From assembly GCA_035627835.1 (NCBI GenBank), contig DASPKX010000005.1:1-64000 (forward strand): 64,000 nucleotides of DNA, given 5' to 3'. Positions within the stretch are counted from its first letter, which is position 1; the number at the start of each line of letters is the position of its first letter. A program made the translations under genes and the position numbers. The notes under the pieces are model-generated. The model was not told where the DNA came from, ran no database searches, and worked only from the letters and a program-made list of their open reading frames with translations. Positions 23,391 through 31,009 of the stretch are shown piece by piece. This stretch comes from DASPKX01 sp035627835. Its GTDB lineage: Bacteria; Verrucomicrobiota; Verrucomicrobiia; Limisphaerales; SXQI01.

Positions 23391-25036
23391 GCCGCAATCG
23401 CCTGCTCGAAGAACTCTGGCGTGGCTTGGAGGTTGTTCCGATCACCAGTCACAAGCTCAAGAGAGCGGAGCTTGCTCAAGTAGGTAGCAAATGTGCCGCT
23501 GGTGTGAGCTATCCCGGCTGCGTTACCCAGATCCTCCGCGGTGATTTGCTGGGGATAGGCGTCGTAGAGGGTCTGGAGCATACGAGCCGCCCCGCCGTTG
23601 AGTTGCGAGGCCCAGTAGTCAAAGAGCTGTCGTCCAGACGGCAGTGGGGTAAAGGATCCAAGCGCCTCCCGGCCAGCCTCAGTAATCGCCATGCCCTTTC
23701 CGAAGTCGCTGATGTAGCCCAAAGACCGAAGTTTGCTGAGGTATGTGGCGAAAGTCCCACTGCTGTGAGCAAGGCCGGCGCGAACACCCAATTGCACCCG
23801 GGTCAGCCCCTGCGGCCGCTGCGCGAGTGCAATGAGCATTCGCTTGGCGCCACCCTGGAGCGGGCCGCTCTGGTCAACTACTGGTTGGATTCGGGGCTGA
23901 GGGAGAGCGTGAGGAGCGATGGTTCGGGATGAAATGCTTTGGGCTACTGTCGGTGCCGCGGGCGTTAGTGCGTCGATCGCGCTCTTGGCCTCCTTGGCGA
24001 TGCGCTCGAACGCCACCAAAACGGAAGGTGAGACAGTTGGCTGCGGTTTCATGGCCTGAGCCTTGGCTTCTGCTGCAGCAACCCGTTTTTCCAACTCCTT
24101 AATGCGGGAGCGGAGATAGGCCGGATCCTCCTGATTCACCTTCTCCTGGGCTGTTCCCAAAGCTGAGCGCAGTTGATTAACGAACGCGCCAACATCCGTC
24201 GGTGATTTGGCGGCTTTGGCAGTTGCGGGATTCCGCCGGTCGGGATGAAAGCTCTGCTTCTCCGGAATGCTGACGAGCTTCGGCACGTCGCTGCCTTCCG
24301 TCCAAACCCAGCACTGGCCAGCGGAGAGGGTGGGAAGGCTCTTGGTTATGTCGGCGGATTGGCGGGTCTTGGAGTCGCGGTGATCTGCAAATGACAGCCA
24401 CTTCTCGAGTGCGGTGAGGCTGTTTCGGCCCTTTTGCCGGTGCAAAAACAAGCAGTCGCAGAGTTCCAGAACGGCCTTGTTCACTTCCTCAGCCCGTTGA
24501 TTGATCAGAGTGAAACCCAGGGAAGCGTTGCCGCCCATACGAGCAAGCTTCTCAATCTCGGCATAAACCCGGCCTTGGTCGGGCCCGACGCGTTGGGGGC
24601 AGAACTCGGCCGCTTCCTCGATGAATATATGGCGAAGCCCGCAATCCTTGTTCTCGTAGAGCAGAAGGCGAATGGCGGTTTCGACGATCTTCTTCCAGTC
24701 GGACTTCGAGAGACGCATGGAGTAGAGGTCCAGGATGAGTGGAATGTTCTGGCGCATCGCCGCCCGCACGATTTCCGGTGCGGTGTCGGCGGTTAGCGGC
24801 AAGTCGGCGTTCTCACCGGCCACGACGACCTTAAACCCCTGCCCTGCTCCGGGCACTTTGAGGTAGCGCCAAATGCCAATCGGGTCGAACGCCACGAACG
24901 GAATGCCTGCGACAAGTAACTGCTCAGCAAGCCAAGTGGCGGTGTAGGTTTTGCCACTGCCGCGGATCCCCAATATGGCGTTTCCTTGGCTGGCGTATTG
25001 GTCCAGCGGGATGCGGGCTGGTCCTAGTTTGATCAT
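23387..25036 (-). CDS. HerA/FtsK-type ATPase with duplicated winged-helix domains
   Basis: A 549-residue protein. Walker A GIRGSGKT lies at 23-30, and Walker B is HIFIEEAAEFCP. QRAEEVNKAVLELCDCLFLH follows as in HerA/VirB4-type DNA translocases. Residues ~290-330 form a coiled coil (SRIKELEKRVAAAEAKAQ). The C-terminal ~170 residues hold two copies of a winged-helix module, marked by HSSGTFATYLSKLRSL and HTSGTFATYLSKLRSL. HerA-like ATPases pump or process DNA and often work with a nuclease. No terminase motifs are seen, so a role in replication, recombination or defence is more likely than packaging. Confidence 0.85.
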   Translation of the reverse strand: MIKLGPARIPLDQYASQGNAILGIRGSGKTYTATWLAEQLLVAGIPFVAFDPIGIWRYLKVPGAGQGFKVVVAGENADLPLTADTAPEIVRAAMRQNIPLILDLYSMRLSKSDWKKIVETAIRLLLYENKDCGLRHIFIEEAAEFCPQRVGPDQGRVYAEIEKLARMGGNASLGFTLINQRAEEVNKAVLELCDCLFLHRQKGRNSLTALEKWLSFADHRDSKTRQSADITKSLPTLSAGQCWVWTEGSDVPKLVSIPEKQSFHPDRRNPATAKAAKSPTDVGAFVNQLRSALGTAQEKVNQEDPAYLRSRIKELEKRVAAAEAKAQAMKPQPTVSPSVLVAFERIAKEAKSAIDALTPAAPTVAQSISSRTIAPHALPQPRIQPVVDQSGPLQGGAKRMLIALAQRPQGLTRVQLGVRAGLAHSSGTFATYLSKLRSLGYISDFGKGMAITEAGREALGSFTPLPSGRQLFDYWASQLNGGAARMLQTLYDAYPQQITAEDLGNAAGIAHTSGTFATYLSKLRSLELVTGDRNNLQATPEFFEQAIAA

Positions 25037-25094
25037 ATAACGGTTCTCCTGTGGTTTTTATCTTAGCTAACGTACTTCAAAGTGACTGTAGATC

Positions 25095-25382
25095 TCAACT
25101 GGGCTGCTTCCATGCTTTCTGGAAGGCTTTCTCCAAGTCCGGAGCGATCGTGCCAAGCTCGCACTCGTTCAGGATGGGGCTGATAAAAATAGCCTTTCCG
25201 TGGATCCAACCAGCGAACCCCTTTTCCCGAGTGATCACTGAGCTATCACCGCGGAACAGCAGGTTCAGGAACCGGCGGCTGACGAGCAACAGCTTTGGCT
25301 CAGCGCCATAGAGCTTGTGGTGGTAAGCCTCGGCTTCGTTCACCAGCTCGAGTGCCAGAGGATGTGGCTGGATGGAGTCCAT
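25095..25382 (-). CDS. Hypothetical phage protein, 95 aa
   Basis: Start ATG 25382 overlaps the upstream stop by one base (TGATG), favouring MDSIQPHPLALELVNEAEAY over a longer frame. The protein is compact alpha/beta, with KLLLVSRRFLNLLFRGD and a C-terminal amphipathic helix (DLEKAFQKAWKQ). It precedes the ATPase gene; no family is recognised. Confidence 0.6.
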   Translation of the reverse strand: MDSIQPHPLALELVNEAEAYHHKLYGAEPKLLLVSRRFLNLLFRGDSSVITREKGFAGWIHGKAIFISPILNECELGTIAPDLEKAFQKAWKQPS

Positions 25383-25996
25383 CAGATGGCGGGCGGCTCG
25401 ATCGGCCCAGCGAACAAGCCCGGATGCTCCTGAAGCAGTGATTGCGGAGAGTACCCACCCCAACGGCCTTCCAAGTTGTAGCACGAAAGATGCGGCTGCA
25501 GGCGCGAGCCAAACTCCTTCACCTGAATCAGCTCTGGTTGAGCGCCAGCGCGATCCTCAACGAACCAGTAAAAACCGGCTCTCGTCGGAACCTCGCGCTT
25601 CCATGGGCTTTCGGCCGGCCGGTTGAGAAGCGTGGCCATCTTGCTCAAAGCCAAAAATCTGTCGTACCCATTGCCGCGCTCCTCTGCGGAAAGCATGGCT
25701 GCGCACGCGGATTCCAACTCCTGCACCCTTTGCTTGAGTGCCGCGTTTTCGGATTCGAGTGTGGAGAGGCGTGGGTCTTGTGATACCCGCTGCCGGTAGA
25801 ACATCACGAGACGTCGATTCCATTCGCGGCCTGCTTGCCACTCAATGTGGTGGGAGGTGGTGGCCTCTAAGGTCTGAGACTTCCTAACCGCTTCGGGCCA
25901 CATAAACAGCGGCTTTTCGCCATTGAGGTATGCGTTCTCCCCGTCGGTGCTGAACCCAACGCCTTCGTGGATGTGATCACTGTAAAGCTGTTTCAT
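25382..25996 (-). CDS. Phage protein with central coiled coil
   Basis: ATG 25996 has GGAGGGGG just upstream and gives a 204-residue protein. The N-terminal third is beta-type (YSDHIHEGVGFSTDGENAYL). A coiled coil lies in the middle (LESENAALKQRVQELESACA), and the C-terminal third contains RAGFYWFVEDRAGAQPELIQV, a segment often found in phage accessory proteins. Function unknown. Confidence 0.65.
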   Translation of the reverse strand: MKQLYSDHIHEGVGFSTDGENAYLNGEKPLFMWPEAVRKSQTLEATTSHHIEWQAGREWNRRLVMFYRQRVSQDPRLSTLESENAALKQRVQELESACAAMLSAEERGNGYDRFLALSKMATLLNRPAESPWKREVPTRAGFYWFVEDRAGAQPELIQVKEFGSRLQPHLSCYNLEGRWGGYSPQSLLQEHPGLFAGPIEPPAI

Positions 25997-26108
25997 TCCC
26001 CCTCCTTCAGTAGCGCGGCCGCGTTTCGGCACAGGAGGCTGTTACAGCCATTCAACGGTCCCCAATGCCACAACTTATGCCAACGGTTGAAAATGTCGTT
26101 TAATGCCT

Positions 26109-26255
26109 TCACCCTCTCCCGCTCTTTCGCGAGACTGGATCAGCGTCGATGTATTTTTGAATCACAGCGGCCGCATTAGCTGTGTCGCTATTCCAGAAGG
26201 AACTCGCGTGGCATTCTTTAACCGCCTCAACCGCGTGTTTGCTTGGGGTGGTCAT
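26109..26255 (-). CDS. 48-residue phage peptide
   Basis: Short frame MTTPSKHAVEAVKECHASSF ending in a basic tail. The start shares ATGA with the upstream gene. Its first residues match those of that gene (MTPSKHK), so the two look like duplicates of one small helical protein. Unknown role. Confidence 0.5.
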   Translation of the reverse strand: MTTPSKHAVEAVKECHASSFWNSDTANAAAVIQKYIDADPVSRKSGRG

Positions 26256-26419
26256 GGCTCACCATCCTTGTCTAAATCGTTCTCAAGACGGCTAACCTCC
26301 ATGGAAATGTCGCCTAACGATTCCATTCTTGTGTCCACGCTAACGCTGCTGTCGGCGTGGACGGCGCGAATTGCCTCAAGTGCTGCTTCTTTGAGTTGTT
26401 TGTGTTTGCTTGGGGTCAT
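26252..26419 (-). CDS. 55-residue helical phage protein
   Basis: Start ATG 26419 (MTPSKHKQLKEAALEAIRA) shares ATGA with the upstream macro-like gene and is preferred over a longer start. It is fully helical and charged (DISMEVSRLENDLDKDGEP). It is likely a paralogue of the next gene downstream. Unknown role. Confidence 0.55.
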   Translation of the reverse strand: MTPSKHKQLKEAALEAIRAVHADSSVSVDTRMESLGDISMEVSRLENDLDKDGEP

Positions 26420-26805
26420 TTCGTGCCTTTCAGAATCGCCACCCATTCAGGCGGCAGAACACAGTTGCTTGGCGCGTCTTTGAACATGGGCGCAATGTCC
26501 TCGTCCTTGTATCCAGCGAGTCCGCAGCCTATGCGCGTGACGAGGAAGGTGATATGTGCATTGTCGGTCGCGCATTCAATGAATGCGTTGACGAACCGAT
26601 GAATCACACTGAGTGGAATGGTCATCAGTCCAGCGTCCTTTGTGGGAATTGCATAGCTTGCGCCATATAATCCATGTCCTACACCCCACCTGGCTCCCCA
26701 ATGGTTCAACGCCTCCTTGGCCGCTCCTGCGCCATGGACACCGGCTGTGTTCGAACCGAATACGAACACATGCCCTCCATCATTCATGTCAGGTGTGTAT
26801 GTCAT
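26416..26805 (-). CDS. Macro-domain-like phage protein (A1S_2505 type)
   Basis: A 129-residue protein. GGHVFVFGSNTAGVHGAGAA near the start and GVGHGLYGASYAIPTKD are the glycine-rich loops of the A1S_2505 family of phage non-structural proteins, which resemble ADP-ribose-binding macro domains. IGCGLAGYKDEDIAPMF forms the second loop. Macro domains bind or remove ADP-ribose; in a phage this could counter NAD-based defences, but the enzyme activity is not established. It lies in a chain of ATGA-coupled genes. Confidence 0.75.
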   Translation of the reverse strand: MTYTPDMNDGGHVFVFGSNTAGVHGAGAAKEALNHWGARWGVGHGLYGASYAIPTKDAGLMTIPLSVIHRFVNAFIECATDNAHITFLVTRIGCGLAGYKDEDIAPMFKDAPSNCVLPPEWVAILKGTK

Positions 26806-27011
26806 TTCGCGCCTTTCCTTGCTACGTATTTAAGAACGTCCGCTGCATCGTCTGTCTCAATGAACTCCACTTGCGGGAACTCTCGCGGGTCGCAGTTGTT
26901 GTCGATATACCGCTGGCAATCCTCTTGGGTATCGAACCCCATCGGCTCGGTTGTGCCCTTGTGGCAGAGCGCATAGGTTTCAAACACGACGTAGAACTTG
27001 GACGCGCTCAT
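26802..27011 (-). CDS. Small acidic phage protein
   Basis: A 69-residue protein (MSASKFYVVFETYALCHKG start) with a beta N-terminus and an acidic middle (FDTQEDCQRYIDNNCDPREF). Cysteines at ~16, 31 and 39 do not form an obvious zinc site. ATGA overlaps on both sides. Family unknown. Confidence 0.6.
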   Translation of the reverse strand: MSASKFYVVFETYALCHKGTTEPMGFDTQEDCQRYIDNNCDPREFPQVEFIETDDAADVLKYVARKGAK

Positions 27012-27337
27012 TTCTTTTCACCTTTGGCACTCGCGCTTTCGGTCCAAGGCGTCCAGTAGCGGTAGTTGGCGGCGGGGTCTTGAATGAAGTGCCCCCGGTT
27101 ATTGACCAAGTGGATTCGCACTGAGCAACCGGATGGCGGCCAAGCGTAATTATGTGCAAGCGCAACGTCGTCCATCTCGTTGAGAAGTTTGGCCATCTTG
27201 CGTTGCCATTTGTCGGGCATGGCCTGTATTGCTGCTCTCGGAATGACGGCGTAAGAAGCGCGAGAGAGGCTCCACCAGAGTTGCATCGCGTCAAAGCCTG
27301 GCCTGTGGATCACTTTTCCCTGATTCTTGCTTTTCAT
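27008..27337 (-). CDS. Hypothetical phage protein, 109 aa
   Basis: Basic, Trp-rich protein (FDAMQLWWSLSRASYAVIPR, RYWTPWTESASAKGEKK). The start ATG shares ATGA with a previously hidden small gene upstream. No motif for catalysis or metal binding. Function unknown. Confidence 0.6.
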   Translation of the reverse strand: MKSKNQGKVIHRPGFDAMQLWWSLSRASYAVIPRAAIQAMPDKWQRKMAKLLNEMDDVALAHNYAWPPSGCSVRIHLVNNRGHFIQDPAANYRYWTPWTESASAKGEKK

Positions 27338-27513
27338 TTCTTCCCTTTCTCCTTCACCGGCTTCACGTCGCCGGAGACGAGGCGGTATTTGTTGGTCTGG
27401 AACAGCTTGCGAATGCGGTCCAGCTCGGCAAGGGCCTCAACCTTTGAGGTGATTGGAACCTGAGCAAACCGCCATTTCCGGCGTTCATAAATCTGGATGA
27501 CGTGGGCGTTCAT
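27334..27513 (-). CDS. 59-residue basic phage protein
   Basis: Start MNAHVIQIYERRKWRFAQVP; the remainder is one helix (EALAELDRIRKLFQTN) and a basic tail (VKPVKEKGKK). Both ends overlap neighbours by ATGA, which is strong support for a real gene of this size. Unknown role. Confidence 0.6.
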   Translation of the reverse strand: MNAHVIQIYERRKWRFAQVPITSKVEALAELDRIRKLFQTNKYRLVSGDVKPVKEKGKK

Positions 27514-27956
27514 TGGTGTCCTTTCTGCGCACCTACCAGGTCTACAGAGAAATGGCGATTGCCGTGCAGTTCGCGATGATGCTTAAAGCACAGCCATCGA
27601 ACCTGGAGGGGTTTAGTGTAATCGTCGTGGTGAGCTTCGGCTTTTGGAGCGCCGCATACCTGGCAGGGTTGGCGAACGAGTCGACCATCGCGAAGCGCAT
27701 TGCTGACTGCCACGTTGGCGGCGCGTTTAACAGGATCTCGGCGTCTAAGTGCTTCGCGCCTTAACGCCCTGCGGTTTGGGGTGCCGTTCCGGCACTTCTC
27801 GTATTTCAGATAATAGTCGATGCGCCTCACCCGGTTGCAACGGACATCGGCTTTCGCGCACTCTTTGCACTTGTTCAGGTGCCCGTCTCGCATCCGCGGA
27901 TGCTCGTAGAACTCAGAGAGTTCCTTGGTCTTCTTGCACTTAAAGCAGGTCTTCAT
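27510..27956 (-). CDS. HNH-like zinc protein
   Basis: A 148-residue protein. The N-terminal ribbon has CFKCKKTK and CKECAKAD about 20 residues apart. The C-terminal half carries CQVCGAPKAEAHHDDY and LCFKHHRELHG, a pattern of Cys pairs and adjacent His residues typical of phage HNH/homing-type endonucleases and their recombination relatives. A basic middle would contact DNA. It lies just downstream of ssb, consistent with DNA metabolism. Activity is inferred, not shown. Confidence 0.7.
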   Translation of the reverse strand: MKTCFKCKKTKELSEFYEHPRMRDGHLNKCKECAKADVRCNRVRRIDYYLKYEKCRNGTPNRRALRREALRRRDPVKRAANVAVSNALRDGRLVRQPCQVCGAPKAEAHHDDYTKPLQVRWLCFKHHRELHGNRHFSVDLVGAQKGHQ

Positions 27957-27959
27957 ACA

Positions 27960-28382
27960 TCAAAAAGGTTCTCCGTCGTCATCATCTCCACTTGCTGGAG
28001 CTGCCTTGGTTGCTGTCCGCTTCTGTGCCGGCGGCGGCGCTGCTTGGCTCTCCTCGCGTCGTTCGATGAACTGGAAGGAGTCACCGACGATCTTGAGCTT
28101 GGACTTCTTTTCGTGAGTGTTCTTGTCCTCCCATGTGTCGAGCTTCAAGCGCCCTTCCACATAGAGCCGATGGCCCTTCCTGGAACTCTGGCCCAGCGTC
28201 TCCGCTGACCTACCGAAGAATTCAATGTCAACGAAGGTCGTGTCCTCCTTCCACTCGTCGCCAGACTTGTACTTGAGTGTGCAGGCCATGCCGACGGTAG
28301 CGACGGCGGTGCCTTTTGGTGTGTAGCGCAGCTCGGGATCTCGGGTGAGCCTGCCCGCGTAAATGACTTTGTTAACGTTCAT
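27960..28382 (-). CDS. ssb: Single-stranded DNA-binding protein
   Basis: A 140-residue OB-fold SSB. MNVNKVIYAGRLTRDPELRY is the canonical start, and the strands VDIEFFGRSAET and HRLYVEGRLKLDTWED follow the family pattern. A disordered Pro/Ala linker ends in the acidic tip DDDDGEPF, which in bacterial SSB recruits replication and repair partners (usual form DDDIPF). It coats ssDNA during phage replication and recombination. Confidence 0.95.
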   Translation of the reverse strand: MNVNKVIYAGRLTRDPELRYTPKGTAVATVGMACTLKYKSGDEWKEDTTFVDIEFFGRSAETLGQSSRKGHRLYVEGRLKLDTWEDKNTHEKKSKLKIVGDSFQFIERREESQAAPPPAQKRTATKAAPASGDDDDGEPF

Positions 28383-28388
28383 GGGTTG

Positions 28389-28604
28389 TTAAAATGGACG
28401 GTTGAAGTCTCGTTCGATGCGGCGGCGGATGTTTAACGTTGTTGGAGATTCGTATTCAGTGATTTGGAATTTGCCTTTTTCGATCGGCTGGACTCGAAAG
28501 CAATCGCGCCGTTTCGGCCCGTCGATGCACTTGTGCAGCTCTGGGTAATCTCGCTTGGCCGCAAGGTAGCGGAGATGGAACTCGGTGAATTCGGCTTCGG
28601 TCAT
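28389..28604 (-). CDS. Small phage protein
   Basis: A 71-residue basic protein (MTEAEFTEFHLRYLAAKRDY start) with a C-terminal beta segment (KFQITEYESPTTLNIRRRI). The start shares ATGA with the DUF5131 gene. No family is recognised. Confidence 0.6.
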   Translation of the reverse strand: MTEAEFTEFHLRYLAAKRDYPELHKCIDGPKRRDCFRVQPIEKGKFQITEYESPTTLNIRRRIERDFNRPF

Positions 28605-29581
28605 TGGGGCACCTCATTCCACTCGCGGCCGTCGAGAAGTCGGCCGGCAGCTTTCTTTCCGACGCGGTCCATCAGCCAAGCGGTCGCGTCTGGTTGGTGG
28701 CCCTCTGGGATTTGGCCGCAGTACTCCAGCGCAATAACCCTGTCAGTAGAGCCGTTTTCGTGCGTGTCGCGATCCTCCGCGTAGAGATTACGGAGCGGTT
28801 TCCACTCACCCCATTGCTTCCAAAAGAATGCGTAGCCATCTCGAGCGCACGTATCCTGTAATCCAGTCGCCCAGCCTGGGTGAGTTGGCCGGGCTCCAGG
28901 ACCGCTCTCGCCCCCGCCGATGACCCAATGCAACCCCTGGCCCCGCCAATGCCGCAGGCCAAGCGGCCCGAGCAAAGGTTCGCAACTCAGGAACCGGATA
29001 CGCGCTGGAATTCTCAGCAGATGCGGAATGCGCTCGTTTGCGCGTTGCTGGTCCTCGACGGTTGTCCCAATCCAAACATTCGAGGGGCAACTTTCCAGCT
29101 TCGACCAACCCAACACACTCTCTATGATCTTTTCCGGAACAGTCGCCGCCGCCTCCGGCAGGTTAGACTTCTGGCCATCCACGTAGCCCATCATGTCCAT
29201 CCCGGCATGCAGCAGCCGCCTTTGGAAGTTCTCCGGCCGCTTCGTGAGCAACAGCCAGTCCATGTGCGGCGTTGAATGAATCAGCGAGAGCAAATCAGCC
29301 AGCCATTCGATGGGCACCTCGTCATCCAGCCAATCGGAGAGAGAAGCGCAAAACACCCGCGGACGCTTCCCCTCCGCCTCGGCCTTCTTGTCCCACTTGA
29401 GGGGTTGCTTCCAATTGGCCACGCTGGTGCGGACACGAGGGACGCCGCGCTTGTATTCCCCACGGCCGTAGCGCAGTGACAACGCCTCAGCATAGCAGTG
29501 CGCGCAGGCTGGACTAACCTTGGTACATCCCATCCATGGATTAAAAGTGTGGTCTGCCCATTCAATCTTGGTGTTTTCCAT
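28601..29581 (-). CDS. DUF5131 (phage Gp37/Gp68) family protein
   Basis: Start ATG 29581 gives MENTKIEWADHTFNPWMGCT, the conserved beginning of this family; an upstream in-frame codon would add unrelated residues. CTKVSPACAHCYAEALS carries the three conserved cysteines that resemble a radical-SAM-type cluster site. KRPRVFCASLSDWLDD, WLLLTKRPENF and SCEPLLGPL are further signatures. 326 residues, full length. The family is common in phages and its reaction is unknown. A copy of the recurrent element lies 20 bases upstream, so a promoter starts here. Confidence 0.9.
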   Translation of the reverse strand: MENTKIEWADHTFNPWMGCTKVSPACAHCYAEALSLRYGRGEYKRGVPRVRTSVANWKQPLKWDKKAEAEGKRPRVFCASLSDWLDDEVPIEWLADLLSLIHSTPHMDWLLLTKRPENFQRRLLHAGMDMMGYVDGQKSNLPEAAATVPEKIIESVLGWSKLESCPSNVWIGTTVEDQQRANERIPHLLRIPARIRFLSCEPLLGPLGLRHWRGQGLHWVIGGGESGPGARPTHPGWATGLQDTCARDGYAFFWKQWGEWKPLRNLYAEDRDTHENGSTDRVIALEYCGQIPEGHQPDATAWLMDRVGKKAAGRLLDGREWNEVPQ

Positions 29582-29601
29582 AACTCGAAGGTGGTGGCTG
29601 G

Positions 29602-29615
29602 CTGTAACGTTATAG
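29602..29615 (-). promoter_or_regulatory. Recurrent promoter/operator element (CTATAACGTTACAG)
   Basis: Leftward CACAGCCTATAACGTTACAG contains a -10-like TATAAC and a TAACGTTA dyad. It lies 20 bases before the DUF5131 start and inside the end of the upstream gene. It shares GCCTATAACGTTACAGCC-type sequence with the copies at 35.7 and 40.66 kb. Confidence 0.6.
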
Positions 29616-30455
29616 GCTGTGCTTAGGCTCCTTTGCTTTTTGACGCCTGACAAGCTCGGCGATCACCAGAGCGCCCAAGGCTTTCAAGCTGGCGGTGTCT
29701 TCTTTGTCCTCGAAGATTTGACGGGCATTCAGGATCTCAAACGAATTGGCTGGGTCGAACTGCTCACGATCGGTGTCATAGCAGAGGGCTTTGAGGTCTG
29801 ACTGCCGACGGTTCACGATCTCAGCCATTGCGGACTGAGTTTCCCTCACGCGCTCGCGGACCCGCTGATCGAGCATGTAAGGCAGGCATTCTGGTGGCCG
29901 AGGGATGACCGCGTTGGCCATGCCACTCTCGTTCAGGTTTCCGCCCAGGAACGCGTTAATGTCAGCGGCCGTTTTCTTGGGGTCGTTGAGGGTCTCGTCA
30001 AACGATACGGGCAGGATGCGGCAGCCATTGTAACGCTTCAGATAGCTGAGGATCTCCTGATGCCGGGCGGCAAGGTTGCCCTTGATGCGCTCTGACAGAG
30101 CCTCGTCCAACTCCTCCTTCGGGCTGATCTGGCGCGAGGCAGCCATGGTCTTGATGACGCTCCTGGCGTTTTGCTTGGGATCGCGCTCCACCAGGATGAA
30201 GTCGAAAGCGTACGCGGCCGGCGGGCGGGCGTTCAGAATGTCCAGAATCTTCACCGCTTGGCCTCGGGCTGAGCCGAGCCATTGCTTCTCCTTCGGCAGC
30301 CCAGCGGCGAGCCGGGATTCATAGGTGAGGAAGTCGTTCGCGATGACCGGAAATTCGCCAGCATCGAGCATGTGCATGATCAGCGAAGCGCCACAACGTT
30401 GGACGCCAGTGACCACGACAATACGGTCTGAGTGATTGATGTTTTGCATGGGCAT
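29610..30455 (-). CDS. Sulfotransferase-like P-loop protein
   Basis: A 281-residue protein. RIVVVTGVQRCGASLIMHML near the start is the P-loop-like PAPS-binding motif of sulfotransferases. AFDFILVERDPKQNARSVIK matches the 3'-phosphate-binding segment. The family transfers sulfate from PAPS to alcohols or amines; in phages such genes are rare and the acceptor is unknown. DNA or nucleotide modification would fit the methyltransferase-rich neighbourhood, but this is inference. Confidence 0.75.
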   Translation of the reverse strand: MPMQNINHSDRIVVVTGVQRCGASLIMHMLDAGEFPVIANDFLTYESRLAAGLPKEKQWLGSARGQAVKILDILNARPPAAYAFDFILVERDPKQNARSVIKTMAASRQISPKEELDEALSERIKGNLAARHQEILSYLKRYNGCRILPVSFDETLNDPKKTAADINAFLGGNLNESGMANAVIPRPPECLPYMLDQRVRERVRETQSAMAEIVNRRQSDLKALCYDTDREQFDPANSFEILNARQIFEDKEDTASLKALGALVIAELVRRQKAKEPKHSL

Positions 30456-30463
30456 TTGTGTTT

Positions 30464-31009
30464 TCAGTGGTAGTTAATGAGTTCGATTTTGTTAGGTAGA
30501 TAGAGTGGGTGGAGCGGCTCGCCTGCCTTGGTGAGCCCAAAAGATTTTAGAGTTCCGCGGAACATTTCGCGCAGAGCTTGGCTGCGATCACGCAGGGTGC
30601 CGTCATTGCCCCAGCAGGCCACATGTTCAACCGAAGATTCGTGGGCAATGCGGAGTTGCTCGTCGTTGTTCGGCCCGACGGGCTCGTGGTGCGCCTTCAT
30701 GTGCTTTGGGTCTGTAGCCCGGTAGGCGAAGGCGTTGGTCATAATCATGCCGTCGTAACCCCAAGCCTTTGCCCAGTTCTTGCAGCGCCGCACGGTGTTG
30801 TCGTCGCACATCTCCGTCGCGGTGGATGGGTTGAGGCCGATGAACTGAATGAGCCGCCCCTTCGGGATTCCGCCCTGGGCCGTCTTCTCCAGCGTGTCCG
30901 GCTGGAACCAAATCCCGAGCTGGTAACGGTAGCTCTCGCAGGCTGAGTAGATGGCCATGCGAAACTCGCCGAAGGACAACAGATTGCTGGTTTTGGTGAT
31001 GAGGCTCAT
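30464..31009 (-). CDS. DUF1643 family protein
   Basis: A 181-residue protein. Start ATG 31009 shares ATGA with the methyltransferase gene. RGRLIQFIGLNPSTATEM-type sequence (GLNPSTA, then DDNTVRRCKNWAKAWGYDG, MTNAFAYRATDPK) is diagnostic of DUF1643. CWGNDGTLRDR follows. The family occurs in phages and defence-rich regions; no reaction is established. Confidence 0.85.
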   Translation of the reverse strand: MSLITKTSNLLSFGEFRMAIYSACESYRYQLGIWFQPDTLEKTAQGGIPKGRLIQFIGLNPSTATEMCDDNTVRRCKNWAKAWGYDGMIMTNAFAYRATDPKHMKAHHEPVGPNNDEQLRIAHESSVEHVACWGNDGTLRDRSQALREMFRGTLKSFGLTKAGEPLHPLYLPNKIELINYH

